Position numbers and translations under genes: made by a program. Of a stretch of DNA of 64,000 nt, positions 10,488-18,148 are shown piece by piece. The stretch covers positions 1 through 64,000 of the forward strand of contig NZ_JAKREW010000020.1 of the NCBI RefSeq assembly GCF_022347545.1, read 5' to 3'. Source of the DNA: Terribium retamae. GTDB taxonomy: Bacteria > Pseudomonadota > Alphaproteobacteria > Rhizobiales > Rhizobiaceae. How positions within the stretch are numbered: the stretch's first letter is position 1; each line of letters begins with the position of its first letter. The notes below the pieces were generated by a model that saw nothing but the letters and a program-made list of their open reading frames with translations, was not told where the DNA came from and made no database searches.

Positions 10488-10502
10488 GAACGAAATAGGA
10501 AC
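10488..10502 (-). promoter_or_regulatory. LexA (SOS) box at the left end of the prophage
   Basis: On the minus strand the sequence is GTTCCTATTTCGTTC, an exact GTTC-N7-GTTC operator. It sits between the minus-strand gene starting at 10485 and the plus-strand operon starting at 10540, so it could repress either. It differs by one base from the host box at 9452-9466. Confidence 0.75.
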
Positions 10503-10539
10503 TGGTAGAGCGTAGAGTCAAGGATGGCAGGAGATTAAT

Positions 10540-10746
10540 ATGTGCGAATATGAAAGCTTTGGTGACACTCGCGAGCGCGTAGAGAAAGAGTCTATGTATC
10601 AAGATCGGCAACAAGATATTATAGACGTTCTCATGGCGGCAGCGATCGACGCTCACAAACAAATCGCCGCAGAATGGGGCAAAAACCACAGCCGCCTAGA
10701 TAAGCTCAACGCAGCCTTGGCTTTGGCTAAAGGAGAGCGGAAATGA
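10540..10746 (+). CDS. Small hypothetical protein
   Basis: A 68-residue acidic-to-neutral helical protein with a clear GCAGGAG ribosome site. Its end, AALALAKGERK, closely matches the end of the next product, AALALARGEK, which suggests that the two genes share a C-terminal module. First gene of a three-gene plus-strand operon that ends in a terminator at 11256. The promoter region overlaps the LexA box at 10488. Function unknown. Confidence 0.65.
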   Translation: MCEYESFGDTRERVEKESMYQDRQQDIIDVLMAAAIDAHKQIAAEWGKNHSRLDKLNAALALAKGERK

Positions 10747-11006
10747 ATCTGCCACGAGACGCCTATCCCGGCTATAGCGAAGATGTGACAAGGCGGCCGC
10801 GCGTTAACTGGAAGCACGCCTATATCGGGATGGAAGCGGCGTGGAAAAAATCTGAAGAGGTTATAGACAACCTTATTGCGCTCCTAGGCGAATGCAGGGA
10901 GGCTATGCCTTATGATAGTCCTGTTTGGAGCGTCTCAGACGACGAATACAGGGATCTGCAACAACGAGTGGACGCCGCACTTGCGCTGGCGCGTGGGGAG
11001 AAGTGA
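10743..11006 (+). CDS. Small hypothetical protein with paralogous C-terminus
   Basis: An 87-residue protein whose ATG overlaps the stop of the preceding gene. A helical centre (NWKHAYIGMEAAWKKSEEVI) is followed by a DLQQRVDAALALARGEK tail like that of its neighbour. No known domain is seen. The tight overlaps show that it is translated with its neighbours. Confidence 0.65.
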   Translation: MNLPRDAYPGYSEDVTRRPRVNWKHAYIGMEAAWKKSEEVIDNLIALLGECREAMPYDSPVWSVSDDEYRDLQQRVDAALALARGEK

Positions 11007-11224
11007 TGAAGCACACCATAACTATTACCACAGACGACAAGACACACCGCACGACTCTAAACCTAGGCGGCAAGCTCTACGAATTTGGAGCTTGCTTGTT
11101 TGAGGTGCGGCGCGAGCCGGTCAGGGACCTTGACGCAGAGGAGGAAAGCGGTGGCGGCTACCAGATACTGAAGCCCGGCCCTGAACTGGAGTTGACGCTA
11201 AGGGGTACGATAATATCAGAATAA
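11006..11224 (+). CDS. Small hypothetical protein
   Basis: A 72-residue product, the ATG sharing a base with the previous stop (TGATG). It begins with a beta-like MKHTITITTDDKTHRTTLNL stretch and ends in a hydrophobic beta-like strand. Last gene of the short plus-strand operon; followed after 31 bases by a terminator. Not recognised. Confidence 0.6.
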   Translation: MKHTITITTDDKTHRTTLNLGGKLYEFGACLFEVRREPVRDLDAEEESGGGYQILKPGPELELTLRGTIISE

Positions 11225-11255
11225 AATAGCACTAAAGTACACGTATACTTTTCAC

Positions 11256-11277
11256 AGCCCGCTCCAGCGGGCTTTTT
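11256..11277 (+). terminator. Intrinsic terminator
   Basis: Stem AGCCCGC (11256-11262) with GCGGGCT (11267-11273), a TCCA loop and a run of T after it. It ends the plus-strand operon 10540-11224. Confidence 0.85.
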
Positions 11278-11962
11278 GTTAGCCGAACCATTATCACAAA
11301 TTGTTTCAAGGCGAATTCGCTGTTGCTAAAAGATTAATTCATGCTAATTGCTTTAGTGGGCTTGATAACCCGGTTTTCGTCGGCGTCGAGGAAGCGCCGA
11401 TTGATTTTGTGCGATTGCTCGGCGGCGCGCACGTCCTGGCCAATAACGGCCGGGGGCGGTGCGTTATGTCCAGGCGAAAGCTAAAACCCATCGGCCGGAC
11501 GCCGATCCGGTTATCAACCCCCGGCTTCGCCTCGTCGGTGCCGCGTAGGTAACACAGTGCCGTTACGAGGGCGGCACGCGGTGCGGGGAGCCACCACAAA
11601 ATGGTAACCAGGGTTGGGCCTGCGGACGACTACCGTTTCGCAGTTGGGGAATGCGTGTCTCATCGTGATCAGCCGATGCCGTCGCTGGTAACGTCGCGCC
11701 AAAAGTGCGGCAGAGCCGGCGAGGTCTATGGCGTTAGATCCTACGCAATGAAGGACACGATACGCGATCGCGTTGTGCTTGGTGAGTGCTTGAAGGTGCC
11801 GGGGCTAGAAGATTGCTCGCCGTGCCTTCTTGCGCAAACGTCCTTATGCCCAAGGCGGGTAGCGACGGACACAAAGAACGACGAGCAACAGTTGCTAGCG
11901 AGCGTTGCGTCATAGCGCTGGTGTGATATAGCCCTGCTCAACAACAAGGAAGGGTGTTGAGC
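11278..11962. other. 685-base gap without a confident gene
   Basis: Several short open frames occur on both strands (for example 11601-11915 plus and 11339-11599 minus), but none has a good ribosome site or a protein-like pattern. The stretch around 11400-11720 is richer in GC than its surroundings and has short inverted motifs such as GGCCGG. AAGGAAGG at 11946-11953 is the ribosome site of the next gene. A non-coding RNA is possible but not shown. Confidence 0.4.
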
Positions 11963-12376
11963 ATGGTGTCTGATATTGAAAAGTTGCGTCCGGAACTCTT
12001 GGAGAAGTCGGACGCAGAGCTTGAGCGTTTGCGTAACGAAATCGAAATGGCCATTGCAGAGAAGCACAAGCGCGCCGAACAGGAGCGGCGTGCGGCTATT
12101 GTTGCGGAGGCCAGCAAGCACGTTGACGCCGTTGTGGCTGGCCTCAAATGGCTGCACGACAATCAGCTACTATCAGACAAGATGGTTGACGTATTTACGC
12201 GTGGCGACGGTCAGTTTAATCCGGCCACATACATTCGCGCGCCGCGTGGCGTTGATGATGTACGCGCCAAGGCTGTTACGATTGGCGGTGGTGAGAAGAA
12301 GCGGCGCCGTCGTCGCGACCCTGTCACGGGTCAACTAGTGCCAAGCAAAGCAGCAGTTGCGGCTGGCGAGGCTTAA
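11963..12376 (+). CDS. Coiled-coil protein with basic C-terminal tail
   Basis: 137 residues from the ATG at 11963, nine bases after AAGGAAGG. The first 50 residues are a charged coiled coil (ELLEKSDAELERLRNEIEM), the middle has GLKWLHDNQLLSDKM, and the end is very basic, KKRRRRRDPVTGQLVP. Size and layout resemble nucleoid-associated H-NS-like proteins, an oligomerising helix plus a DNA-contacting tail, but the standard H-NS DNA-binding motif is not clear. It is a plus-strand gene of its own near the prophage end, so it may be expressed in the lysogen. Confidence 0.65.
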   Translation: MVSDIEKLRPELLEKSDAELERLRNEIEMAIAEKHKRAEQERRAAIVAEASKHVDAVVAGLKWLHDNQLLSDKMVDVFTRGDGQFNPATYIRAPRGVDDVRAKAVTIGGGEKKRRRRRDPVTGQLVPSKAAVAAGEA

Positions 12377-12383
12377 AAAGAAA

Positions 12384-12403
12384 AGGGCGCCGAAGGGCGC
12401 CCT
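12384..12403. terminator. Bidirectional terminator between convergent genes
   Basis: AGGGCGCC (12384-12391) and GGCGCCCT (12396-12403) flank a four-base loop. An A run lies before it and a T-rich stretch after it, so it can end both the plus-strand gene at 12376 and the long minus-strand operon ending at 12410. Confidence 0.75.
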
Positions 12404-12409
12404 AGTTGT

Positions 12410-12673
12410 TTACTCAAAGCGGTGGCCGCAATACCCACCATTGATCCAGTGGCTACCGCTCCAACGAACAACTATCGGCCCTGGAGGTCCGCCCCACCCA
12501 CCGTCGATGTACCATTCTCCGGACTGATTATTTGGGTCAGACAAAAACTCACCCACAGTCACATGACGTGCCGAGGCGCCCTGCTGGCCGCGACGCCAAA
12601 TACAGACAAAGCCATAGTTCCCGCCGTTCTCTTGGCGCAGCGTCTCGCGTATTTCCCTCAACGGGTCACTCAT
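12410..12673 (-). CDS. Small hypothetical protein, last gene of the accessory operon
   Basis: 87 residues from the ATG that shares a base with the kinase stop (TGATG). It is rich in Trp and Gly (WYIDGGWGGPPGPIVVRWSG), with a beta-like compact look. No family is recognised. It is the last gene of the long minus-strand chain, directly before the bidirectional terminator. Confidence 0.6.
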   Translation of the reverse strand: MSDPLREIRETLRQENGGNYGFVCIWRRGQQGASARHVTVGEFLSDPNNQSGEWYIDGGWGGPPGPIVVRWSGSHWINGGYCGHRFE

Positions 12674-13308
12674 CAATCAACCATCCTCCGCGCCGACTCC
12701 CGCGCCCTGGACAAAAGTTCTTCCTTTGTCACGGCCGCAATCACTTCATCCGCAACAATCAACGCCTGCACCTTGTCGGACTCAACGCCGGCTGGCCCCT
12801 CGTGGCCAGGACGCTCGAGCCGCCACACGATGCCGCCTTGCTGCTTGAACCACGGCGCTTCGTAGACAAGCGACTCCACGACGATTGGAGCGTGTGGAGC
12901 GCGACGGCGGGCACATTTGATGGCCAGCGCTAGAGTCCACTCCGTGCCAAGAACGGTTGCATGGAAGTGACCTGATTTCTCTAAGTAGTACCGAGGCGCA
13001 ACACCACCCGGAAGGTCTTCATTGGGAACGTCCTTCAAATCGCCGTAAGTCATTTCCCACGCATCATCAGCGTCAAAGCCCATAGCGATAAAGAATTCGC
13101 GGGCCGCCTCCAATCCGACTTCGAAAGCGTGCGCCTTCTGATAGCCGAATTCCTTGACCAGAAGATTGGCGACTGTGCTTTTGCCGACATTACGGCGTCC
13201 GGTAAGACCGATCATCGGAAGTGGCAGGTTGTCGTTGGCGTACGCCATGACGGCTCGCGTTGCGAGCGGCATCTGTCCGAATGGTGTCCAAGAAGTAGCT
13301 GCTTGCAT
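12673..13308 (-). CDS. P-loop kinase, deoxynucleoside monophosphate kinase-like
   Basis: A 211-residue protein with a Walker A motif, GLTGRRNVGKST, about 25-35 residues in, followed by an alpha/beta kinase-like layout. Phage enzymes of this kind phosphorylate dNMPs to supply precursors for DNA synthesis. The ATG at 13308 directly follows the stop of the HNH gene; a second in-frame ATG at 13248 begins MAYANDNLP. It is placed with other nucleotide- and RNA-processing genes of the accessory chain. Kinase class is inferred from fold and phage context. Confidence 0.7.
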   Translation of the reverse strand: MQAATSWTPFGQMPLATRAVMAYANDNLPLPMIGLTGRRNVGKSTVANLLVKEFGYQKAHAFEVGLEAAREFFIAMGFDADDAWEMTYGDLKDVPNEDLPGGVAPRYYLEKSGHFHATVLGTEWTLALAIKCARRRAPHAPIVVESLVYEAPWFKQQGGIVWRLERPGHEGPAGVESDKVQALIVADEVIAAVTKEELLSRARESARRMVD

Positions 13309-13803
13309 TTATGCGGCCCTCGCGAATTCGCCAAAAGTATCGTTTGCTGCCTTAATGTATGCATCGTGTGCCATCTGTGGATCCGCAAAAGTGCCAAGAT
13401 GCTTTTTCTTGCGACCTCCCAAATGAATTGTGGCAATGAATTTCCCTGCCTGCTGTTCATAGACGCCCTTTAATTTTAGGCTGTTGTCACTACGAAGACT
13501 TTGATTGCACATGTTTTGTCTGAATGTGGCAGGGCGAATGTTTTTCCATCGGTTGTTAGATGGATTTAGATCTTCGTGGTCTACGAGGTGTGGCGGCCAT
13601 TCACCAGTCATATACAAAAAGGCCAATCGATGAGCGTAGTAGCGCCGCTTGTCCAGTCTGATAACGATATACCCGCGACCATCATCGCTGCCTACGGTGG
13701 TTCCTGCCTTCGCCCGATTGCTTAAGGTTACGCGCCAAGTAAACAGCCCGGTCTCCGGATCGTAATGCATGACATCCTTCAGCCGCTGTTGCGTCAACGT
13801 CAC
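13309..13803 (-). CDS. HNH endonuclease with AP2 DNA-binding domain
   Basis: 164 residues in two parts. The N-terminal two thirds hold an HNH nuclease core, HLVDHEDLNPSNNRWKNIR; the C-terminal part, GVYEQQAGKFIATIHLGG with a FADPQMAHDAY helix, is an AP2-type DNA-binding domain. Free-standing HNH-AP2 proteins are common phage homing-type endonucleases. The start overlaps or abuts the genes on either side, so it is carried within the operon. Confidence 0.85.
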   Translation of the reverse strand: MTLTQQRLKDVMHYDPETGLFTWRVTLSNRAKAGTTVGSDDGRGYIVIRLDKRRYYAHRLAFLYMTGEWPPHLVDHEDLNPSNNRWKNIRPATFRQNMCNQSLRSDNSLKLKGVYEQQAGKFIATIHLGGRKKKHLGTFADPQMAHDAYIKAANDTFGEFARAA

Positions 13804-14165
13804 TCACACACCTCCTCTTCCCGCACCTTCACACGACGGCGCGGCTCTTCTGGCGCATCCGGCATGTAAGGCGGATTGCCTTTTGTGTATGAAAGCGCGT
13901 TGCGAAACACGGCCAGCGGATCCTTGACAACAGGTCGAAAACGGCGCGCGTAAAACGGCATGTCGTGATAACCGAATTCAGGATCTTCGCCGCGATCTAT
14001 TTCGACAAGCTTGACGCCAAGGTAATCGCCATCAATGTAGTGCGAGAACATGCCCAGCCACCGAATTGTGTAGACGGCGTCCTGCACCAATTCCCAATTG
14101 GCAATGTTGTGCGGTCGACTGGCGTCAACGCAGACGACAGGCTGTCCGACGTAGAAGTGGTTCAC
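13800..14165 (-). CDS. Hypothetical phage protein
   Basis: 121 residues from a GTG that overlaps the previous stop (GTGA). It opens FYVGQPVVCVDASRP and has a YTIRWLG strand, like a small SH3-like barrel, then a charged tail ending in EEEVCE. Similar short beta proteins are common in rhizobial phages. Function unknown. Confidence 0.65.
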   Translation of the reverse strand: MNHFYVGQPVVCVDASRPHNIANWELVQDAVYTIRWLGMFSHYIDGDYLGVKLVEIDRGEDPEFGYHDMPFYARRFRPVVKDPLAVFRNALSYTKGNPPYMPDAPEEPRRRVKVREEEVCE

Positions 14166-14275
14166 TGAACACTCCTAAAGCCCTTGGCAATCTTGCCAAG
14201 CCATTCTCCAGTGTCTTCCGGCCAGAAACACGCACAGGCGAGGATAAAGGCAACAACAAGTCCAAATACGGTCAT
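14162..14275 (-). CDS. Tiny single-pass membrane protein
   Basis: 37 residues: MTVFGLVVAFILACACFW forms one membrane helix, followed by a polar amphipathic tail. The start overlaps the upstream stop (ATGA) and its own stop overlaps the next GTG. The conserved overlaps on both sides argue that this very short gene is real. Confidence 0.55.
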   Translation of the reverse strand: MTVFGLVVAFILACACFWPEDTGEWLGKIAKGFRSVQ

Positions 14276-14406
14276 TGAATTACCCTCCTGCCGGCCTTCA
14301 CGCGATATCTCGGCTTGCTAAACCATACGAAGCCGACCGGCTGCACAAAGTGCACGTCGTCAACCGAGAACGACGGCACGTTTGTTCGTTGAATCCACCA
14401 GGTCAC
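14272..14406 (-). CDS. Small hypothetical protein
   Basis: 44 residues starting at a GTG that overlaps the stop of the gene before it (GTGA) and ending in an ATGA overlap with the next. It is aromatic and basic (VTWWIQRTNVPSFSV, VWFSKPRYRVKAGRR). No domain is recognised; the case rests on exact overlaps. Confidence 0.5.
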   Translation of the reverse strand: MTWWIQRTNVPSFSVDDVHFVQPVGFVWFSKPRYRVKAGRRVIQ

Positions 14407-14600
14407 GCCGCCTCCTTCTCTTCCTGTTCATCACCACAAGCCCCCAGCATCACGGCCAGCACGTTGAACGCTTCGGCCGCATCGCGTGCCTGCTTGGCAT
14501 TAAGCGTGGCTCTGGCCGGGAAGCCGTCCTCAATGATTGTTGCCGTCATGAGGGAGCCAATGCGGCGCACCGCAAAATCGTCGGTGATGCGGATGGTCAT
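14403..14600 (-). CDS. Small hypothetical protein
   Basis: 65 residues, MTIRITDDFAVRRIGS at the start and a helical C-terminal half ending in acidic DEQEEKEAA. It overlaps both neighbours by four bases. A small regulatory or binding protein is possible; nothing specific is seen. Confidence 0.6.
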   Translation of the reverse strand: MTIRITDDFAVRRIGSLMTATIIEDGFPARATLNAKQARDAAEAFNVLAVMLGACGDEQEEKEAA

Positions 14601-14791
14601 GGAACTACCGGAGCGCTAAATGTGACGCACGACGGCGAGCCGCCAACAGGAATAGCGAACTCAGGCGCCGTCCAAGACCGTTCGTCGTCTTCTGGAATAT
14701 CGGTCCACTCTTCCCAGGCAACAGCTTTGTCAACTGGAACTACGTACCAGTGTCCACTGCAGTCTCTGGACATGAAGTATCTATCTGTCAT
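14597..14791 (-). CDS. Small hypothetical protein
   Basis: 64 residues of beta-type pattern, YFMSRDCSGHWYVVPVDKA then a DIPEDDERSW segment. Short proteins of this kind (MTxRYxLxxDxSGHWYVIP) are common in tailed phages of proteobacteria, but I know of no function for them. ATGA overlaps at both ends. Confidence 0.65.
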   Translation of the reverse strand: MTDRYFMSRDCSGHWYVVPVDKAVAWEEWTDIPEDDERSWTAPEFAIPVGGSPSCVTFSAPVVP

Positions 14792-15066
14792 TGGCCAGAC
14801 TCGATGCTTGATGCCACGTTGCTGGCCATATCAGCCGCCAAATGGTGATACAGGGCTCGCTCACCGTCCTTCTCTTCTTCGGCCAGCTTGCGCGCTGTTG
14901 CCTCCCAAGAGCGAGCCAACCCCGCACACCTCTTACGTTCGGCAAGAATGGCCCTGGCTACTGAATGCGCGCATTGGTCGAACTGGAAAACCGTTCCATC
15001 GTCTATCGTCCATCCTGATATGGCAATTCGAGCTTGCGTCGCTACATCTTCAGGAATCTCATTCAC
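14788..15066 (-). CDS. Hypothetical phage protein
   Basis: 92 residues from GTG overlapping the stop of the HD gene. A helical protein with an AHSVARAILAERKRCAGLAR segment often seen in phage accessory proteins, where cysteine follows a basic helix. No catalytic motif. Confidence 0.6.
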   Translation of the reverse strand: MNEIPEDVATQARIAISGWTIDDGTVFQFDQCAHSVARAILAERKRCAGLARSWEATARKLAEEEKDGERALYHHLAADMASNVASSIESGQ

Positions 15067-15896
15067 GCCGCCGCCCTCGCCTGCTCTTGGCGCTGGCGCT
15101 GCACTTCGTAAAACGCACGAAGGAATTCAGCACGCGCACGTTCAAATGGCCAAAACTCCAATTCAACGCCGAGCGGTGGCCCAACATTGGGGTCAACTTC
15201 CCAAAGGTTTTGAGTCATCTCGTCGTGACAAATGCGCTTGTCTGCTTCATGCACTGCCCCTGGAATGTGCTCCGGAAGATCGAACTTTGGGGCGATCGCT
15301 TTCCGCCAAATAAGCGACTCTGCTGCCGCAATGGCCGAACACGTCTTCTTGCGCGGACTAGCCACGTCGTTGAAGCCAGAAAGAGGCTCTGGTGCATCGT
15401 GCACCAACCCGGCAAGCCTCGTATCCAATGAAGCTGCCTGCGCAACCAGCCAGCGATAGACATGTACGCTGTGTTCGGCGGTTGTGTACTCACGCCGACC
15501 GTGGCCGCTATACCGGCGCGTCATTGCCAGGCTGTGCGCGATGTCCTCAATTTCAAAGTCTTCCGGGCGAGGATCGTTGAAATAAAAACGACCGGTGTAC
15601 GTGGTGATGTACGGTCCGCGGTCTTTTGGTTTAGCCCAATCGGTAATGTTGACGCTGCGCGGGTTTTTATAACTGTTGCGCTCCGTTGCGGCCCCCGCAA
15701 CCTGGCACACATCTGTGGTGGGAATCGTGGCATTGTCATTAGCGCCGACCGGCAAACGGCGGCCAAGAGCCAACGGAATGACAAGCTCCCGCTCGCATTC
15801 GTGAATTCCATACATATGCAGCGGCCCGAACGCGGCTGTCGCCAGGTCGTCGGGATTATGCTCGACGTGCTGGCGGGCAAGATTGTCTGTGATCAT
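15063..15896 (-). CDS. HD-domain phosphohydrolase
   Basis: 277 residues from ATG 15896 (ATGA overlap). The HD signature is YTTAEHSVHVYRWL followed by LAGLVHDAPEPLSG and a later DEMTQ segment, which together supply the histidines and aspartates that bind metal. The layout is close to YfbR-type 5'-nucleotidases and related phage phosphohydrolases, which hydrolyse (deoxy)nucleoside monophosphates. The first 80 residues are less conserved and contain GANDNATIP. It may act with the dNMP kinase-like gene downstream in shaping nucleotide pools. Confidence 0.75.
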   Translation of the reverse strand: MITDNLARQHVEHNPDDLATAAFGPLHMYGIHECERELVIPLALGRRLPVGANDNATIPTTDVCQVAGAATERNSYKNPRSVNITDWAKPKDRGPYITTYTGRFYFNDPRPEDFEIEDIAHSLAMTRRYSGHGRREYTTAEHSVHVYRWLVAQAASLDTRLAGLVHDAPEPLSGFNDVASPRKKTCSAIAAAESLIWRKAIAPKFDLPEHIPGAVHEADKRICHDEMTQNLWEVDPNVGPPLGVELEFWPFERARAEFLRAFYEVQRQRQEQARAAA

Positions 15897-16096
15897 TCCT
15901 CGAACTCCTGCCAAACAGCCGTTACTGGCTGCACGACCAATTCATGACTTCCGGCAAACGCCTCACCGCTCGAGCAATAACCTTGCGATCCGTATTCGCT
16001 CTTAAGAAGGACGTCGCCACCCAATACGAAAAATCCCGGACGGCATTCTTCGTATGTGCACGGCCAGCCGTCCGGTTCCATAAGCAGGCGCTTCAT
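15893..16096 (-). CDS. Small hypothetical protein
   Basis: 67 residues from ATG 16096, sharing bases with the upstream stop (TGATG). Contains three cysteines (TYEECRPGFF, GYCSSGEAF) and ends acidic, WQEFEE. Not recognised. Confidence 0.6.
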   Translation of the reverse strand: MKRLLMEPDGWPCTYEECRPGFFVLGGDVLLKSEYGSQGYCSSGEAFAGSHELVVQPVTAVWQEFEE

Positions 16097-16197
16097 CACA
16101 CAACCTCCCTAATCACTTCCTGAAAAAGCCAGTTGGCAAAGCCAAGAACCAGGAGCGCCCCGAATATCCGGAACGCCCACACTTCGGTGGTGGTCAA
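16096..16197 (-). CDS. Tiny membrane protein with TTG start
   Basis: 33 residues from a TTG that overlaps the stop of the gene before it (TTGA). A single hydrophobic helix, FRIFGALLVLGFANWLF, is followed by a short charged tail. The stop is directly joined to the next ATG. Support is the overlap pattern and coding-like composition. Confidence 0.45.
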   Translation of the reverse strand: MTTTEVWAFRIFGALLVLGFANWLFQEVIREVV

Positions 16198-16379
16198 TAT
16201 TTCCAACCTGGATAGCTGAACGCCAAGAAGCCAAGAGAACTGGTCAGCAGGAGCAGGACTGCTCGGCCGCCACTGTCAGATAGCGCAAACGACAAGTCGA
16301 AAGCCACGAACGACATTCCAAGATATGGAACCAGGCACCAGAGCGCGGTTCCAATAAGACGCTTCGTCTTCCAGTTCAT
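16194..16379 (-). CDS. Small membrane protein
   Basis: 61 residues with two hydrophobic segments (about 9-30 and 39-57) joined by an SDSGG turn, with basic residues at the N-terminus. The ATG shares a base with the phosphoesterase stop. Possible accessory envelope protein; not recognised. Confidence 0.6.
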   Translation of the reverse strand: MNWKTKRLIGTALWCLVPYLGMSFVAFDLSFALSDSGGRAVLLLLTSSLGFLAFSYPGWKY

Positions 16380-17632
16380 TATGCCGCCCTCCGTTCGGGT
16401 TGATTGTCGTTTGCTGCAACGGGCGTATCCATCATCGCCACTCGCACTCGGCTAATTTCGCCCATGCCACTGTGGTAGGTGATCGTCTGCAAAGACCGGC
16501 CAGACGAGAACCCGGCACCGTAGTGCCACGCGTCGGCAGGAATTGGCGCCTGATGCGACTCACACACAACGCCGCCGCCCTCCGTCACGAAGCCGGACTT
16601 GTGATGGACGTGGAAGCCGTGCGCATACCGGTACTTGGTGGCGCCCCACATTTCCGCCCTTCGGCTGGCCATGACTTGCGGCATGTCGCGCAGCTTGACT
16701 TCATGGCCGTGAGTAGCGGCCAGCATCACCTTGCCGTGCTGGTGATAGAAGAACAGCGACAGATCCAGGTCAACATAAACGCGCGGGTCGTTCCGATACC
16801 AAGCCGCCAGATACCAAGCCACGGCCGGCGCGGTTTCTTTGTCGTGGTTGCCCTTTAGGTTTCGAACGATGACGCGGCCATTGTGGCGAAGCGCGGCATC
16901 GATGGTGCGGGCCATGAGGCGTCCCGCGACTTCAACGGTCTTGGTGTGCCGACCGTCCACGTCCAGCTTGTTGTGGCTGCGCTCGGTTTCGTTGTTGTGG
17001 TTGTCGGCGTGCGTCAGGTCGCCACCACCAAGAACAATTGCCGTACCCGCTCGAGGCGACCGCGCAATCGCATCTTCAATGCCGCGCCCAATCTCGCGCT
17101 CTGATATCTTCAGATCCCAATTGGTGTCGGTTTCGCGATGCCAGGCAAACATGCCGACGTGCCAGTCATTGCACGGAATGAGCGTCAAAAGCGCGTCGTC
17201 GCAATAGGCTGGCGGCTCGCTGACCGGTGCGGCAGGCTCGTAACCCTCGAAAGCCTTCTTTAGAACTTCAGCAAGGTCGACCGGGCTGCGCTCAAGCGCC
17301 GTCTTGTTCCACTGCAGAACAACCCGACCGTCACCGTCAACCAGCGACGACACACCTTTGACGATGTGGCCTTGCGGAACTTCGAACGGCCCGCCGTGCT
17401 CCTTCACCTGCTTGGTGAACGTGCCGCGCGGTGTCTCCGTAAGCGACTTGATCACATAACCCGGCATAGTCTCAGTGCCTGGCTTCACAAGGCCGCGCTC
17501 TGCTGCCCGCTTCAGGCGGTTCTGGAGAGTGCTGTAGGCGCAACCAAGACGGCGCGCCGCCTCACGGTCGCTGTCGCAGGAGGCGCGCATAAGCACAGCC
17601 TCCATAATCTGCTCATCGGTAAGGAGATGCAA
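16379..17632 (-). CDS. Metallophosphoesterase with N-terminal helix-turn-helix
   Basis: 417 residues from a TTG behind AAGGA. Residues 1-60 look like a helix-turn-helix (REAARRLGCAYSTLQNRLKRA). The rest is a calcineurin-like phosphoesterase: NDWHVG, GGGDLTHADNHNNE, GNHD, THGH and HVHHK give the full set of metal-binding residues. Such phage proteins are often linked with nucleic-acid repair or processing; here the operon also has an RNA ligase, which suggests an RNA end-healing and sealing role (inference). It ends in VAANDNQPERRAA. Confidence 0.85.
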   Translation of the reverse strand: MHLLTDEQIMEAVLMRASCDSDREAARRLGCAYSTLQNRLKRAAERGLVKPGTETMPGYVIKSLTETPRGTFTKQVKEHGGPFEVPQGHIVKGVSSLVDGDGRVVLQWNKTALERSPVDLAEVLKKAFEGYEPAAPVSEPPAYCDDALLTLIPCNDWHVGMFAWHRETDTNWDLKISEREIGRGIEDAIARSPRAGTAIVLGGGDLTHADNHNNETERSHNKLDVDGRHTKTVEVAGRLMARTIDAALRHNGRVIVRNLKGNHDKETAPAVAWYLAAWYRNDPRVYVDLDLSLFFYHQHGKVMLAATHGHEVKLRDMPQVMASRRAEMWGATKYRYAHGFHVHHKSGFVTEGGGVVCESHQAPIPADAWHYGAGFSSGRSLQTITYHSGMGEISRVRVAMMDTPVAANDNQPERRAA

Positions 17633-17637
17633 TATGG

Positions 17638-17796
17638 TTAGTCCTTAATAAGATCGATCAAAGCTACGGTTACGCATAGACCGGCGAAAATCGCACTTAA
17701 GGCCGCGGCCCATTCGTTTGCGGCTATTCCATGAAGTATGGCAGCGACCCCGCCAGAAGTAGCGAAACCAAGCATTATTGCTGCGAAGCGTGTCAC
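17638..17796 (-). CDS. Small two-helix membrane protein
   Basis: 52 residues from a GTG with TTGGAGG upstream, overlapping the previous stop (GTGA). Two hydrophobic helices (about 5-22 and 32-48). It ends five bases before the phosphoesterase start. No family. Confidence 0.55.
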   Translation of the reverse strand: MTRFAAIMLGFATSGGVAAILHGIAANEWAAALSAIFAGLCVTVALIDLIKD

Positions 17797-17951
17797 AACT
17801 TCCTCCAAGCCATAATGTCACTAGACGCTCCGGTGTGCGCCCAATCCACCGCGCAACCTTCCGGCATTTCAACTTCGCGGCCGTCACGCCGCTTGATGGC
17901 GACGGCGCTTTTCGTTGGTGCGTCGCCGCCTTTGTGTGGGTGCCAGGTCAT
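17793..17951 (-). CDS. Small hypothetical protein
   Basis: 52 residues: TWHPHKGGDAPTK then a VAIKRRDGREVEMPEG strand pair and a WAHTGASSDIMAWR end. Short phage proteins of this form are frequent in Rhizobiales. ATGA overlap at the start and GTGA overlap at the end. Confidence 0.55.
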   Translation of the reverse strand: MTWHPHKGGDAPTKSAVAIKRRDGREVEMPEGCAVDWAHTGASSDIMAWRKL

Positions 17952-18148
17952 GACGGAATATTCTTCGGGTCTACGGCGTCACTGTCACCTGTCGCCTGCC
18001 AAAAACAAGCTTCTGCCGTCTTCGCCAGCGCAATGGCGCGCTTATCTAATCCACCCTCTGCGGCTTTATATGCCGCCTTCTCTAGTGACGTGCCGATGCG
18101 CTTCCACATACGGCAGTTGCGCATCAGCGCTTGTCCGGCGTCCAACAT
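17948..18148 (-). CDS. Small helical hypothetical protein
   Basis: 66 residues from ATG 18148 joined to the ligase stop (TGATG). Helical, with a CRMWKRIGTSLEKAAYKAAEG core. Not recognised. Confidence 0.6.
   Translation of the reverse strand: MLDAGQALMRNCRMWKRIGTSLEKAAYKAAEGGLDKRAIALAKTAEACFWQATGDSDAVDPKNIPS

Noticed and set aside
11601..11915. 104-codon plus-strand frame
   Set aside because: No ribosome site, no recognisable pattern and a weak start; left as unassigned sequence.
14382..15431. 349-codon plus-strand frame across the accessory chain
   Set aside because: It lies opposite four overlapping minus-strand genes whose ATGA and GTGA joins are exact.
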